DNA of 64,000 nt from Rhodeus uyekii. Its lineage: Eukaryota > Chordata > Actinopteri > Cypriniformes > Acheilognathidae. The position numbers and the translations under genes are program-made. The stretch spans positions 236,001 through 300,000 of the forward strand of contig JAWRVZ010000042.1 of the NCBI GenBank assembly GCA_037043235.1, in the 5' to 3' direction. The notes under the pieces were generated by a model. The model was given only the letters and a program-made list of their open reading frames with translations. It ran no database searches and was not told the origin of the DNA. Positions 21,228 to 35,388 of this stretch are shown piece by piece (the first letter of the stretch is position 1; each line of letters opens with the position of its first letter).

Positions 21228-24200
21228 TTAAGATGCTTCCGAAAAAATACAATCATGACATTTCCATTAAAAGTACATCACTACAGATCCAACTGCAAAT
21301 TCATTTTCATCCACTAAGGAAGATGGTGGTAATCGACAGCATGGATCTGACATCAGGTTTAAAATGACCAGAAGAACTCAGTGAACGCAGAGCTGTTTAG
21401 ATGAGTGAGGAAAGTTCTTGAGCTTCTTCTGCGAAACGCTCAAGGAGTTTGGGCTCTAAACTGATGTTTTAATAAGCCAGAGCACTTTAGCACTGAGACA
21501 GAATGAGAAGGACAGGGAAAAATCAAGGAGACAGAACCCATGCATCAAAGCAATTACTCACTCCACGTCTCCGCTGATCTACTCCCACACAATTGACATC
21601 CTTAAATGGCCTGCCAGCTCCGGGTCTGACATACCGCATCCACAGTTTATGACCCAGCTGAGTTGAAGGGCAAAGTAAACCGAACGACAGAAGAAAAAAA
21701 AAATTCAAGGTTGTAAACAGACCAGACCACCGCCTTATTTAACGAAAGTGAAGAGAGAACACAAGACATATGGCCATAAACCCTTGAAATCCCATGACAC
21801 ACGGATGCTGAATTGGGAGGCGGATTGGAGAGGCACTGTCCCGTAGGGTTGGCCTATATTCTGACGCTATGGTAGAGTGACGACGTCTAGGGATAACGCT
21901 GCTATCTAGAGCAATGGAAAGGAGAGAACGACAGGGTAAAAAATAAAGCTGTCTGGCTTCTGGGTCACCTCGCTAAAAAGAAAACACTGTCTTTTGATTT
22001 TAAAGGCAGAATAATAGCCTTTTGACACACGATTTTGTGTTGGAAACAAAAGAAACACACTGTGAGATGCAGTCATGCAAAAATACAAAACGCATTATAC
22101 CAGTATCCAGGGTTAGGGAAGAACACAGACCTTCCAGGCCGCTGATCTCAAATTAAATTGAGCATTCAACATGGCTATTAGCGTTCATTAATTAATCGCT
22201 TCTCAAATAATGAGCTTTAGCACCCATTGCTCGGTTGACATCTGACAGAGTCTTCAGAGGAAGAGTGGCAGCGAGTGTGAAATTAGCCCCATGTCACCCG
22301 GCTAAACCGCGCTGAATCCAGAGATAATTGACGGAGGAGTTCAGATGGGTTTGTGGGTTGGATGGGCATCGGGACCGACTGGAGGTCATCAGCTAAAGCC
22401 CGTGAGTCATGCTAGCCTTTAAAACCCACCAATTCTCTCTCCCAGCCTTCAAACTCAAACTCAAGCATCATTAGATGGGGTCAAACTCAACAACCTTGAA
22501 GAACATTAAAAAAATATTAGACACTGCTATCAAGTTGTATGTGTGCATCTTATTAAATTCACTCCCAATGCTAGATCTGAAACATCTAGCTTTAAAAAAA
22601 AATATAGGATTTTTGGATACATGAGAAAAATTAGTATATATGATTGATTTTGGTTGAAAAATGAGAGGGATTTTTGATGTCATACAGGAGAAATTAATAT
22701 ATTTTATGTTAAAGATTATGAAGACAAAAAGTTCTCTTCATAATATTGTTAATCATTTAAAACAAGACCAGGAACAGCTAAAAAAAAAAAAAAAAAACTG
22801 TGTTTTTGCCGATTAATCGGCACCGATAATCGATTGCTTTAGATTAATGCACACTGAACTCACATGAATGATCAAGGTATATTTAATATATTAACATTTA
22901 TACATTTAACTTCAATAGCACAGTCAATTGTAATGGTTCAAAACCATTTTAGTAATATTTATAATTTAATTAAATATAATTTAATAATATTTAATAAATA
23001 CGTTAAATTCAGCACTATTTTACTTGGAATGTCATGTTATGTGTATGTGTTTTCATTTAGTATCCATTTTCTTTTAATTATCAGTAAAACCCACGGTTAA
23101 CCTCAAATTTGTATATCCTTGATATACAATTATAGAGATGCCCCAAAAAGCTTTTGTTAATATTTTGAAACCGATCTTATTTTTACATTTTCGTTTCTTC
23201 ACTCTAATTTTAAAGTTCTAGGAATATTGTTGTGTATGTGTTACATAGAATATTATTAATAACTCTTACATATTTTATTTCAATAATTTCAGGGGCTTTT
23301 TCCTCCCATTAGTTTTTGTTAACTGCTTTGAAAGCCTCAATTTCCGTCCTACTTTGTATCCCAGATGTTACCTAGAAATAAAACAAGGTAAAGCAGCAAT
23401 TCTGGGTTTTTTTGGGGCATCTCAGCTCTGGAAATCAATATCAGAAGTAAAACAGGCCTCTAAGACACATTCAGCTAAATTTCCCACATCATATTTGCTT
23501 TCAGAACAACATAATCTTATTGTCCCAGTTAAGTGCTCGACATTTTAAAGCTATTTCCAGTGCTTAAGACAAAACTTAACATTAAACTGTCAAACTCATG
23601 TCACTTACTGCCAAAAACTAGCAGAATGGCATCACTCTCAATCTAACGGAGGCCACCAGGGGCGCGCGTAAAGCTGTGACTCGTGACGAATGAGTGTTTC
23701 ATCTCCGTCCAGCGTTTGACGGGACTGTGTACAGACTCAAAGTGCTCCGTCTCATCACGACGCGAGGGATTACGGGACCCCTGCCGAAGCCGCCGAGGAC
23801 AACATAATTCATTTCTGACTGAGAGCGACCGCCCGCTCCCCACAAAGAGGTGCTTCATGTTTCATATTCAACGTGGGTAAGACAAATCGGATGGCACACA
23901 TAAATCTTGCATATCTTCCACATAAGTGATGCATAGCAGGATATCGGGCAATTCAGTTCAAATAGTGCCTTGGGTTAGTGTTTGAGCAGAATTAATGAGA
24001 CAGAATGGCAAAACAACCGGAGATGAATGGAGGCTCAACGGCTCAAAAGAAGCGGGTGAGGTTTAAGAGAAGAGATGACAAAAGGGGGATCCCTGCAAAG
24101 CATTACCGGTTTAAAACAGGATGGACAAGTTTCCCACAATTCAGGCTAGGAAACAGAAAAAGGAAAGAAAATGAACTGAATGCATAATCATTTTGTGTTT

Positions 24201-25191
24201 GAAACGACTCAAAAGCAAATTATAGTTCATTAGAAACACAATGAAAGGACGATTAAAAGAAAATTGCTCTGGTTTTATATGGTTTTTGGGTGGTCCTTAT
24301 AATGCTCCAAGTTTTATGGGGTCGAAATTGACCCATTTAGCTAATCCGGTAAAAGAAAAGACCAACATGACCACCTTCAGTTGATATGACTTCAGTTGAT
24401 ATGAAATAATAAAAAGAGAAAGGAGTGAAAGAGTTTATAATGGAGCAGAATTGCTAGCCTCAAGATAGCAGACTGTCCCTAATGACACTGATCCTTTTCT
24501 GTTTAATTACAGACACCTACGTCTAGCTTTGGCACCAAAGTTTCCCCCTAAAGCTCACCGTCACCTCACGGGCCTGATTCATCTCAGCTGGACTCCTGGC
24601 AGGTTCAGATGGTGCCGTCTCAATCTGTCAAACAACCTTCAGATAAACTAGCGTGTAAAACTGCAATCACCCGCTGGAGAACAAGCTTATGCATGCAGAT
24701 CATTAAGAGTGTCTCTTTACCATGATTTTTACTACGCAATATCACATTTTACTATAACTTTTTAAATGTGTTTTGTTTAGATTTTATTTCTTTACCCTGA
24801 AAGCCAGACTTTCAGTCTTAAAATACAAAAATCCATTATAAAAATGCAAAAATCCATTTTTTAATGAAAAATGAAATAAAAATTACATAAAAGATTATTT
24901 CAAAATATATATTTTTTCTAACATTACCATGACTATTTTATTGCATACCATTTCCAATAACTATTTCAAAATATGCAAATATGTGTTTAAATGTTATCTA
25001 ATATTATGTGTGTTTTTAGGATATATAAATTATGAATTATATGAAATTATCCTGGAAAGCCATTTTATCCCCGAAAATGTTTAAATGTAATTTCAATTAC
25101 AGAATGCTATTAAACTAAATACATAATTTGACCTTAACAAAACAAAAACAAATGTTTTAAAAGAAGAAAAAATTCTATTAATAAAATAGAA

Positions 25192-25318
25192 TTGTAACGC
25201 CAAGGTCATGGGTTCGACTCCCAGGGAAAGCAAGAACTGATTAGAATGTCAATGTGTTTCTTGAATGCAATGCAAGTCGCTTTGGGTAAAAGCTTCTGAT
25301 AAATGCATTAATGTAAAT
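25192..25318 (+). mobile_element. tRNA-derived SINE, copy 6 (5'-truncated)
   Basis: Begins within the tRNA-like head ('gtaacgccaaggtcatgggt'), with B box GGTTCGACTCC. It keeps the body and tail ('cgctttgggtaaaagcttct'). Confidence 0.86.
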
Positions 25319-26613
25319 TAATTTATATTAATATATAAAACAAAGTAGGCATAAATGTAGTTGAAGAAACACCCAAATATGACTACATGGTTAATTGTTT
25401 CAGTAATTGAGGGCGTCTGAAGCTTTAGTCAGCACAGCGACTGCTATTATGGCACAGACCAACCTCATATATCAACAGAGTGGCACAAAAATGAGGAAAT
25501 ATGAGGAGCATGAAAAATATGACTGCGCAAATGAATAAGGTTCCACTATGAGAAACGAGGGCACCTCAGGCCGAACGCTGCAGTCGTGTCGTCGCCACAT
25601 AGTGAAACAAGGGCTGTGTGAAATTTAACGAGCGGTGAGAGGAAACCGATAGAGTGAGGTCTGTAACCCTGTTATCCTGAAAGCAAAAGTCTTTATGGAC
25701 ATAATAATGGCAATTATATATTTATTTTAGAAGGGATTTTGTGCAAATTAAAGACAAGTAAGAAATGCAGTGGGGAAACTGCTGTTTTTAAACCGATTGA
25801 TTTGTACGAGGCAGATGCATCGATCTCCTCGACTGACGATACTCTGGAAAAGTTTATTATCCAGCTGATTAAGGCAAATCAATGGCCTTAAAACACAGTC
25901 TGGAACGTGACGGGAATCTATGCTTGATGATGAGAGCGTTCTTGAGGAGCTAAATGTCTAAAAATTTGATTTAACAAATAATTCAAGTGCTCTTATTATA
26001 CTATTTTAATTTGATATTTGAAGGCGTTTTAAAGGTCTCCTACAATACATTTCCATGCATCCAAGGTCAACCTTCTCATAACATAAATCGCAGCATCAGC
26101 TCTTTTCTCACAGTGTCTGAAACAGTTTGATCACGAACAGTAACGATGGCGGGGGTTTTATCGCATCAACCTCATCCTTTGGAAGTGTGTGTAACCAAAC
26201 TCAAAGCAGTTTCAGCTACAACTACAGTGTTTGAGAGTCACAGTAAAGGTTACTCATGGGCAGCCAATGAAGAGTATAGATTGGGATTATACAAGTTTGT
26301 TACAGAGACTGTAAGACTGGAATTAATGACGATTCGTTTCAGAATCAGTTCATTCTTTTGAGAGACAGTAACTCCATTAATCTGCACTTTGATATTTGAA
26401 ACTTTGCAGACCTTTTACATTTACAAACATATGAAAGGTAATGTCCAAAAAAAGCATAATAGTGGCACTTTATTTATATGTTAAATAGCTAAAACAGTAG
26501 AAATAGTTATTATAGTTAATTAATAGTTACTACTAACAAAATAGTAAAATGCTCTTACTTTCTAATGATTATTTTATACTTTTCTGATTTATCAAAAATT
26601 TTCCCTCAAAATG

Positions 26614-26770
26614 TTTGGCTCAAACAGTGGAGTGTAGCGCTTGGAACGTCAAGGTCATAGGTTCGATTCCCAGGGAAAGCAAGAACTGAATAGAATTTAA
26701 ATGTGTTTCTTGAATGCAATGCAAGTCACTTTAGATAAAAGCATCTGACAAATGCATGAATGTGAATGTA
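26614..26770 (+). mobile_element. tRNA-derived SINE, copy 7
   Basis: Head 'ggctcaaacagtggagtg', B box GGTTCGATTCC, tail 'cactttagataaaagcatct', ending in 'aatgtgaatgta'. Confidence 0.87.
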
Positions 26771-27111
26771 AAGATCTTGGTGGCAGCAACAAACTAAACA
26801 ACAAACTACAGATTTTGGTATTTTGAAATAAACGTAAAGCAAGAGAAGCTGGTGATCTCATCATATCATGCTCTCTGCACTGAGATTTCACAAACGCACG
26901 CACACCTTAAAGTGAGACTTTCTCACTTTGTCAAAAACCCGCTAACAGTAAAAATAAGTGTAAATCTCATTAACATCGACTAAAAAAAGTGAGATGGAGG
27001 TGATAATTGAAACAGGTAGAAAACGTAGAGCTGAAACCGCCAATAACTTCATTATTTTGCAGTGCTAGTTCACTTTGCTCTAAAAAACACATGAAAAGAC
27101 AGAGCTTATTA

Positions 27112-27210
27112 AAGGAATAATTCAGCCCAAAATGAAAGCGCTACCATCATTTACTCGTCGTCATTTTGTTTCAAACCTTTATGATTTTCTTCCATAATAA
27201 AAAACAAAAG
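27112..27210 (+). mobile_element. TTAA-type MITE fragment
   Basis: 'ttaaaggaataattcagccc' then 'atcatttactcgtcgtcatt' and 'caaacctttatgattttctt', matching the left part of the common fish family also seen near 13.7 kb. Confidence 0.62.
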
Positions 27211-27485
27211 AAGTATAATGGAATATACTACCATTATTATTATAATCATTTTAAGTAATTATTAGATTTTGAGTATTTATTTTAAAAGCTTTTGTCATTT
27301 TTATTAGTTTCTTTAAGACGAATATAGCGACAGGTCAGAATTTCCGTTTTTCAAAATAAATTTTCACTTTCTCTTTTTCTTTCCATTTATTTTTTCATCT
27401 AATAGTTAATTTCAATATATTTCAGCTTTATTTCAATTAAAAAACATTTATTTATTTAGTTTACGATAAAAATAACAAGCTTGAG

Positions 27486-27648
27486 TCTTTCCTGTTTCTC
27501 AAACAGTAGAGTGTGGCGCTTGCAACACCAAGGTCATGGGTTCGATTCCCAAGAAAAAAAAAAGAACTGATTCGAATGTCAATGTGTTTCTTGAATGCAA
27601 TGCAAGATTGGGAGAAAAGCGTCTGACAAAAGCAAAAATGTAAATGTA
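27486..27648 (+). mobile_element. tRNA-derived SINE, copy 8
   Basis: Full head 'cctgtttctcaaacagtag', B box GGTTCGATTCC followed by an A-run insertion. The tail is shortened ('gattgggagaaaagcgtctg'). Confidence 0.86.
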
Positions 27649-28386
27649 ACACTGACAAGTCATACAGACTACTTTCATAATGCTTTCTTGTCATTTTTTC
27701 TCATTTTTGGAGGTTGCAGATTGTCTGTTGTATGAAAAAAAGAGCAAGAAACAAATGCTTTTGTGTTCCACAAACAAAAGAACATCAAAAAGGTTTGAAA
27801 CAACACGAGTGAATATTGTGCCGCACGTCTTCATCAGATGCAAATATCTGCTGCACAAACGTTTCTTCAGTCTCTGCCATTCTCTTTTAAGAGCAAGAGG
27901 ATCTGAAGTTGATCTACGGCACTGTTTAGTTGGTATCTGCGAACGGAGACTGCAGAGATTGCAGGGAAGTTGTTGACTTTGCTAGAGGACACCGGAGAGA
28001 CAAGAAAGAAGAAGGAAAGAGAAAGAGAGAAAGATAAAGACTAGAGATGTGTTTGACAGCGCTAAGGCTCAATGTTCGTTCTTCCAGTGGTTTGAGGGCG
28101 TTCGGTTGAGCACAATTATCAGGAGAGCAGCTCGCGTTGGACAGGAGAGGTGAGCTGTGAAGAGGAGGAGGAGGAGGAGAGCAACAATCCCACCGCATTT
28201 TCCCAGACTAAAGTCATGACTTCACTTCCATACCGGCTCCAGTCTGCCTAAACACCAACCCGGATGGATATATGCACATAATCATTTTCTCAGCTATTCA
28301 TTAATTGCTGGCCTGTTAATTGGTAGTAGCTTTGTGTGAAAATGTGGGGGTGTGTTGACTATTTAGTGGCTCACTCTTTTATAACA

Positions 28387-28412
28387 CACACACACACACA
28401 CATATATATACA
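28387..28412. repeat. (CA)n-(TA)n microsatellite
   Basis: Short CA then TA run in the intron. Confidence 0.85.
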
Positions 28413-28675
28413 AATAGTCACACTTGCATCCATTAGCAGATGAGCCCAGAATAGCAATGCTTTCAGATGAATCTCATAAAAACAGTTGAGAAAACGCACA
28501 TACACATACATACACACACATAGTACTTAAGCATGTTAGTATTTTCAAACAAAATAAATGGTTTTAAGTCAGTTTTTTGTGTCTTTTGCTGTAGTGTGTC
28601 AGCAGGAGATATTAGTTACATTTCCAAACATTATTTCTGTCATTGATTGTAATAATCCAGTGATATGTTTGTAGC

Positions 28676-28985
28676 ACAAGGAGTCTGACAGCAGCTGGTT
28701 TATGATCGGATCTCTCCATCATCCAGTCCATCTGGGATTACATGAAGAAACAGAACAAACTGAGACAGAATATATCCAGAAGAACTGCAGGAACGTCTCC
28801 AAGATGCTCCAAAACTCCCTGAAAAACTGTGTGCAATTGTCTCTGGACAAAAGCTGTTTTAAAGACAAACCCAAATATGGATTTGATTTAGTTATTAGAA
28901 GTTAATTGATCAATAAAATCTATTTATGACATTATTTTTTGAAAACATCTTCACTTTACAGCATTTTTACACAAGTGCCTAAAAC
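28676..28985 (+). mobile_element. Tc1/mariner-like transposon remnant, 3' part
   Basis: 'catctgggattacatgaaga' reads WDYMKKQNK, like the end of a Tc1-type transposase. The 3' text 'catcttcactttacagcatt' and 'acacaagtgcctaaaac' matches the 3' flank of fish Tc1-like elements as I recall them. Stops and shifts abound, and neither terminal repeat is intact. Confidence 0.6.
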
Positions 28986-29495
28986 ATATCACTGGATTAT
29001 TACAATTAATGCCAAAATTAATTTTGTATATTACACATACATTCATACAAAAATCAAAGAAATTATAAATGCACATGTGCAAAATATGCACACAATGCAA
29101 ATAACAATAATTTTAATATTTAAATAAAATGATAACAGTATTAAAATGAATATATACATTAATTAATTCACATTTTGCCACAAAAAAAATGAGAAAATAA
29201 ATAATTATACATAACTATGCAATAATTTATCCTGAGTGACCTAGATGAAACATTATTTTAACTTATTTGTCTCAAACATGAACGCTGTATTCGTCATTTT
29301 CATATTTTTTTATACCTCCAATTAACCAGCATTCAAAACACCCCCAAAAAATGAATGTCCTTCTCCTCTGTGATATAACCGCAGAGGAGTACATCAGCCA
29401 ACATGAACATGATTTCAGACAAAGCGCTCTGTTTCTGACTCAATGCTGCAGGAAGCTGTGAAGAGCCAGTGGAAAAAGAGAAAGAAGTGACTCAC

Positions 29496-29579
29496 TGTTC
29501 GTTGACGACAAAGATGCAGTTGTCTTGCGAAGGAACGCCTGTGACGGGATGCTTACAGGTCACCTTTCGCTCATTGTGA
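29496..29579 (-). CDS. plekha5: plekha5 exon: second half of WW domain 2
   Basis: The translation begins with the last base of an Asn codon and reads HNERKVTCKHPVTGVPSQDN, then CIFVVNE plus two bases of Gln. The acceptor is ctttcctacag and the donor is GTGAGTCA. The segment holds the final strand of a WW fold, including the 'HPVTG' turn that follows the second aromatic position. The 84-nt exon starts and ends in phase 2. It is the most 5' exon I can recognise. The partner exon with the first WW strands ('GWEE...' type) is not identified upstream. The 11.4-kb intron that follows is the largest internal one seen. Confidence 0.93.
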
Positions 29580-32500
29580 CTGTAGGAAAGACAAAATGAA
29601 ACAGGAATTGTGAGAATTAGAAACATGTGAGACTGCAGTTCACACTTTAAATAGCTGCTTGATAACTGAAATGATTGATCAAGCAACGTGACTTCCAGCT
29701 AAGATCTTTTCCAGCTGAAGGCTGAGAGTCACTAACAGAGTGGAGAAAATTATGGTATGGTCTGTATTTTTTTATCTGCTCTCTGTATTGTTTTTCACAG
29801 TGACTAGAACGGTCACTGTAGACACATGGAGGTCGTTTAATATCAAAATGTATCTTAAAAACTGAGGTGTCAGTATGAGCACATACTAATAGTACAAGTA
29901 TTTTTGGTACACGCCCTGAAGTTCAAAATCAGAATAAACATATTAATAATGAATAAATCACAAAATTAATACAATATAAAATCTAAACGTGATAAATGAT
30001 TCATATAATATGAATATTCTTCTATGATATAAAAAAACAATATATATATATACATACATAAAAACAGGAATTCAAGTACTTAACATAAAAAAATATTATT
30101 AGTGTGATATCCAAAATCCAAAATTGTATTATGTAATTATTATTCTAATTATTTAAAAAAATTTTTTTTTAGATATATACATATATATACAATTTTAAAT
30201 ATTTTTTTATTAAATAATTTGTTTAATAAATAATTACATTAAAATTTTTTTTTATATATATATATATATATACACACACATATTAATAAATAAAAATATT
30301 TATACATACATACAAATATTTTAATTATTAAAACTACAGCAAAACTACAACCCAACTCCAACTAGATTATCAACCATCTAAACCAGCGTTGACCAGTCAA
30401 ACATGATGTAACCCAGACGAAAACTCAACAGATGACATCGCCCAGAAATCTTCTCAGCAACATCCTCCTGAACAAACACGCACTTGCAGGAAACTACACA
30501 CCTTGAGCGAGGGGTGGTGCAGAATTTCAACATGTCTCTCCCTCCGGGGGCCGCCGGTGGCTCTGTATCCCCTCAAACCTGTCTCTCTCTCTCTCTCTCT
30601 ACTCCTGCTGTTTACCACCAATCCAAGCATGTAGTCACTGCTGCTGCCTTCCTCAGTCATACGCCCGATCACAAGAGCATGGAGACAGACACCCACCAGC
30701 CCCCCCCCCCCCCTCCTCTCCACCCTCTTCCTCTCTGCCATGAGGCGCCGACATCTCAATAAATACAATTACAGTCACACGCAGACAGAGCCATGAGAGG
30801 ACAGAGGGGGCCGTTCACACAAGAGAAAGGCCGTTTAGCAGTGATAAGGGCACACAACGGGCTTCTCTCTCACATGGAGAAGTCACAGGGCCGCTGGGTA
30901 ACATGTGAGGCATGCTGGTCAGAATATGCTTTGGGGAGAACGAGTCAAGGTTGAGGAGAACTTCACAAAACACTCACACACATAAATCACATTATTCCTA
31001 GAGTTTCTAAACAAATTCAGCCTCATGGATAAATGCAAAATCCAAGTTGTCAAACATGAGATGTGCTTTATATTTAAGGGCCCCTCGAGAGCTAGAAACG
31101 GCCCGAGTTTAGAGCAATTTTTCTCAAAACATAGATTTTTCAATACACATCGATACTGAAATATCCTTCTAACTCTGTCTCGTCTCTCTGACAGCGAGTG
31201 ACACACAAACCCTCCTCCCCTCACTCGGTTCATTTTGGTCCGGATTAATCTTATTGCTGACACAGGGGTTGGATTTCACAGTGAAATTGCATGTATTGCA
31301 CATCATTTGACTCATTCCCACAGAGTTTGTGCTCAAACCCAAAGTTCAAGCACATAAAGCCGACTCTTAATATTAAATTGAGTTATTTTTCGCTGCTTAA
31401 ACAGTCAAACACACACAAAATAATGTCAAAATGCCGATCTTGGTGAATATTCAAGTAAAGACAGTCTGTTCTGTTTTAAGTGAATGTTAACAGTTGAGAA
31501 AGAAAACGCACGTGTAACAGTGTAATGGATCCACGCATCAGGTCTTAAAGTGACAGAATAATAATCCTGCTGCTAAATTAAGAGATGATATTAAAAACAT
31601 CTTTAAGGCTTCTTTCGCTAAGGCTATTGATCTCAAAACTGTGGCTAATGAAAATGCTGTATCTGGTGAACAACACGTCATTATTGTATTGTTTTAATTG
31701 TAAAGCCTATTTGTTAATGAATACATTTATATATCACGGTGATATTTATTACACCGCCTTTATCCTTTATGTTCTACATCCAATTTAAAGTAGCATACAT
31801 ATTATTGCATTACGGTGAAGACCATTTGAGGAAATGTGCTTACATGTCAAGATGATCATTTCCCAATTCAAAAAAAATAAAATAATAATAATAATAAAAC
31901 TGCCCACCGAGCAAATGGACGCATGATGGATTGAAAAGCGGCTGTTAAAGTGATTAGCATCCTTCCAGAAATGAGTGTTGCCTTGGCAACAATGAATTAA
32001 CCAGCACACAGTCGTCCCAAGCGGTTTCAGCATCCAAAGTTTTGCCATCAATCAATGAGTCAATCATATCGCTCTCCGTGGGTTTTAAATGAACAGATTT
32101 CGAGATTAGAATCACAAAAGGACACAGAAGAACCAAGGATCTTGTCCAAGGTGAACGAGGGACAATCAATACGTTACTGGTACTCAAGCTGACTTTAGGA
32201 CAAACGCAGGGTTAAAAGTTATCAAAAAGGAGATTAGATAAAGATTTTTAAGTCTGGTCTTCATAAAGACGTATAATCCTGATGCAGAACTGCTGCTGGT
32301 AAAGGAAAGTCCCTAGTTAACACTCGTCTCTGTATCAGGAGAGAACATAAGAAACGACAGCGTACATTATGTCACATATAGACTATGTTCATGCATACAT
32401 GCATGCATGGCCGACAGCAATCGCATAAAAATAGCATGCTGTTCTTCAGCGCCTCTCTCTCTGTCACTCAGAGGTGTGTTTGGGGCGAGGAAGTCACACT

Positions 32501-32957
32501 TCACTTGGTTCTGTCACATGGGCCGATCACCCAGGGCATCTGGTGTCTTCCTCTTGCCAGGCCTGCAGGGACAGCAGGTGTGCTAGAGGACAGGTGGACA
32601 CATCCAGCTGTGTCAGTCCGCCTCTCCAACCTCTGCAAGACCCCCTTAAATGACCGAAAGGCATGAACGAGAGAGACTGCATGGGATGATTGAGGAGCTG
32701 TCAAGAAAACGCACATTCTGAATACGACAGTCTGAATGGCTCTTTTTTTTTAAAGGCGTGTTAAATGCAAATTGATTTTCTTGACATAAAGCACAGATGG
32801 GTTTATAAACTACATACAGCTGCCACTTGTACATACATACTTGTACACAACATACAGTGCCTAAATGTAAATCTAAACACAAGTACACAAAGCATGGTAA
32901 AAACACAATTTTAAAAAGTAGGAAGAAAGTAAAAATGGCGAACTGGAAGAGTATTGC

Positions 32958-32988
<31 letters not shown>

Positions 32989-33003
32989 ATTTTGTTACAG
33001 AAT

Positions 33004-33044
<41 letters not shown>

Positions 33045-34751
33045 TATTGCCATGACACGGAATCTATTTAGACCAGTTTCATTGCAATAGACAAAATTGA
33101 TCAAAAGCAAAATGATAAATTATTGTTTTTCATTATCACAATTTTTTGAAGTACCTTCTTGGTATGGTGTTAATAACGGAGTACTATAACAATATGTCAA
33201 TGCGTAAAATATAGCATTTTGCAATATGGGGAATATGGTTATAGTTCGATTCGGTGTGTTGCACTGAATCTAAAGAGACAAATTTTGGACATTCAGTTCA
33301 AAAGTTCTAAGCATAAAAAGGAATTTTCAAATCTCCTGACCACTAGGTGGCACTGTGCCGAAACTGTGCAGGTCCAGGTCATGGCTGTCATAACACACAC
33401 CATGACTGATCAGAATTCACTACAGCGTTGAAGATCTAGCCTCATGTCTATTTTGTCGTGCTCTTTGTCAAACCTGTCTGTGTGTTTCTGAGAATAATTT
33501 GGCTAATCAACTTAAATTCATTGTTTGGATTACCTCCATCTAGTAGTTGTTCACAGTAGTTGCTCAATTCACTGTGTAGGTGTAGATATGTATAAAAAGT
33601 GGGTGGATATATGCTAATAAACTGTTGTGATGTTGCATGTTTATTTCTGAACGAGCCATTTAGTTTCAGAAAATTGTCTGGGAGTACTTTGTGAGCTTGC
33701 TTTGAAAAGCTTGGATGCAAATGAAGTGAACCTATGCTTGTTTTGTCTCTCATGTTCTTCAAAGAGATGAGCACTTCATTTGATTAATGGGGTAAAACTA
33801 GTAATATTAGTAATGGGGAACGTAGAGCAGTTGATAGCTCATTTTCTGCTGTGTCATTGTGAAAGCCAGCGGCGGCCCAAGGGAAATTGCTGAAAATCAC
33901 AAGTGCCTGTTTGAGCTTTCAGCTTTTTTTGAGATATTCTTCTGTGATCATTCGTCCAACATGGAGCTCATTAATGAGAGCTTTCTGAGAAGCGCCTGTC
34001 CTCGCCACCGGCTACAGAGACGAGAGTAAGAAAACAACACACCGCATTAAAGACGTCACTGTGAACGATAAGGCTGGAGCAATGGATGTTGTGAAAATGA
34101 TAGGACACGTTGATATATTCGCTCAAATCCCTGTTGCACAGATTTAAATATAAAGAGCTGGTGCGGATTTGACAGCGATCAGTGATGTCAAGGGAAATTC
34201 AGTAATGATTATTTTATTGAAATAAAATCAACAAGTGTTTTCCACTGTTCCTCCACTCTGACGGCAAACAAGCACATTACAAATCACACTAATTGGTTGT
34301 AAACACAATTTGTCAAAGCTTAAGCCACAGGCGAAGAGAGAGAAAGAGTAAACAGAGAAGGAGCGATCATGACAGGAAGTGATAATGCTATAATGCTTTT
34401 AAAAGGGAAGCAGAGAATCAAAATTAAGTAGACAACAAGTTAAATACTGTATACACAACAGCAGCTATTAAAATGATAATGTGCATCAGTGACAAAAGGA
34501 CGTTCGAAATAACTTTAATATACTGTACCAAATATGCAATCTCCCTAGCATCTCATACTCAACCACAACCATATTACACTACACTGAAATTGCATCCCAT
34601 AATGCAATTAACATGGCAACTGAAATAAATTTGACTCATTTGTCAAAAATCAAGAGATTTTTATACAAAACTGAATTAGTACAATAGCCAAATTTAACCC
34701 TAGAAAGCTGCAAAATTCGAGGCACTTTAAATGATCAACATGGCAAAATAT
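29580..34751. other. Upstream region, probably 5' intron of plekha5
   Basis: No WW exon was found. AT-rich with TA/CA tracts (30.2 kb, 32.96-33.04 kb), a short poly-C run near 30700-30714, an AAT run near 31870-31899, and a GC-richer patch at 32.45-32.67 kb with open frames but no recognised motif or splice pair. Confidence 0.5.
32959..33042. repeat. (TA)n and (TG)n microsatellites
   Basis: Two TA runs (about 32959-32982 and 33005-33026) separated by unique sequence; the second continues into TG. Confidence 0.88.
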
Positions 34752-35036
34752 ACAGTGGTGTGAAAAAGTGTTTGCCCCCTTCCTGATTTCTTTTTTCTTT
34801 GCATGTTTGTCATACTTAAATGTTTCAGATCATCAAAATAATTTAAATATTAGTCAAAGCTAACATAAGTAAACACAGTTTTACTTACGGTTTAAACAAT
34901 ACAGTTTTTAAATGAAGGTTGATATTAAGGGAAAACAAAATCCAAACCACTGTAACTTAATCACTTAAATAGGACCTGCCTGACAAAGTGAAGTAGAACA
35001 AAAGATCTTCAAAAGCTAGATATCATACCAAGATCC
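34752..35036 (+). mobile_element. Tc1-like transposon remnant, 5' part
   Basis: 'acagtggtgtgaaaaagtgt' then 'ttgcccccttcctgatttct' is a widespread Tc1/mariner terminal sequence in fish. It continues with 'ggacctgcctgacaaagtga' and stops before any transposase frame. Confidence 0.72.
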
Positions 35037-35073
35037 ATCTATAAAACTAAAGAGAATTGAAATTTAAAGAGAT

Positions 35074-35388
35074 TGTGGCGAGCAGGGCGGGGTCGAGGGA
35101 CCGTGAGAGCGTCACGAGAGCCGGTGGCATGATTGATAATGAGCGACACCTGCGAGCCACCGGTGTCTCTCGTCTCACGGAGGAGCGGAGGCATAAAAGG
35201 AGGAGCGAGAGAAGAACGAGAGAGGACCAGGCCTGGACTTTATGGTGTGTTTGTGTGGGTGGCAGTTGTCCGTGAGGAACTGCCGCCATTATGTTTATTT
35301 TGTATTTATGTTTTATTTCATTATTAAAGTATGTTTAACGTCTGCCGGTTCCCGCCTCCTTCCTCCCTGAACATTGGACATTGTTACA
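35074..35388 (+). mobile_element. Probable solo LTR
   Basis: About 315 nt beginning TGTGGCGAGC and ending TTGTTACA (TG...CA). It has a TATA-like GCATAAAAGG at 35191 and a polyadenylation-like TTATTAAAG at 35321, the internal order expected of an LTR. GC content is well above the flanks. No exact target duplication is visible, so the call is tentative. No internal retroelement genes are next to it. Confidence 0.6.

Noticed and set aside
23640..23880. A CpG-island promoter
   Set aside because: Only a short CpG-bearing patch inside an intron with overlapping meaningless frames; no first-exon signals seen.
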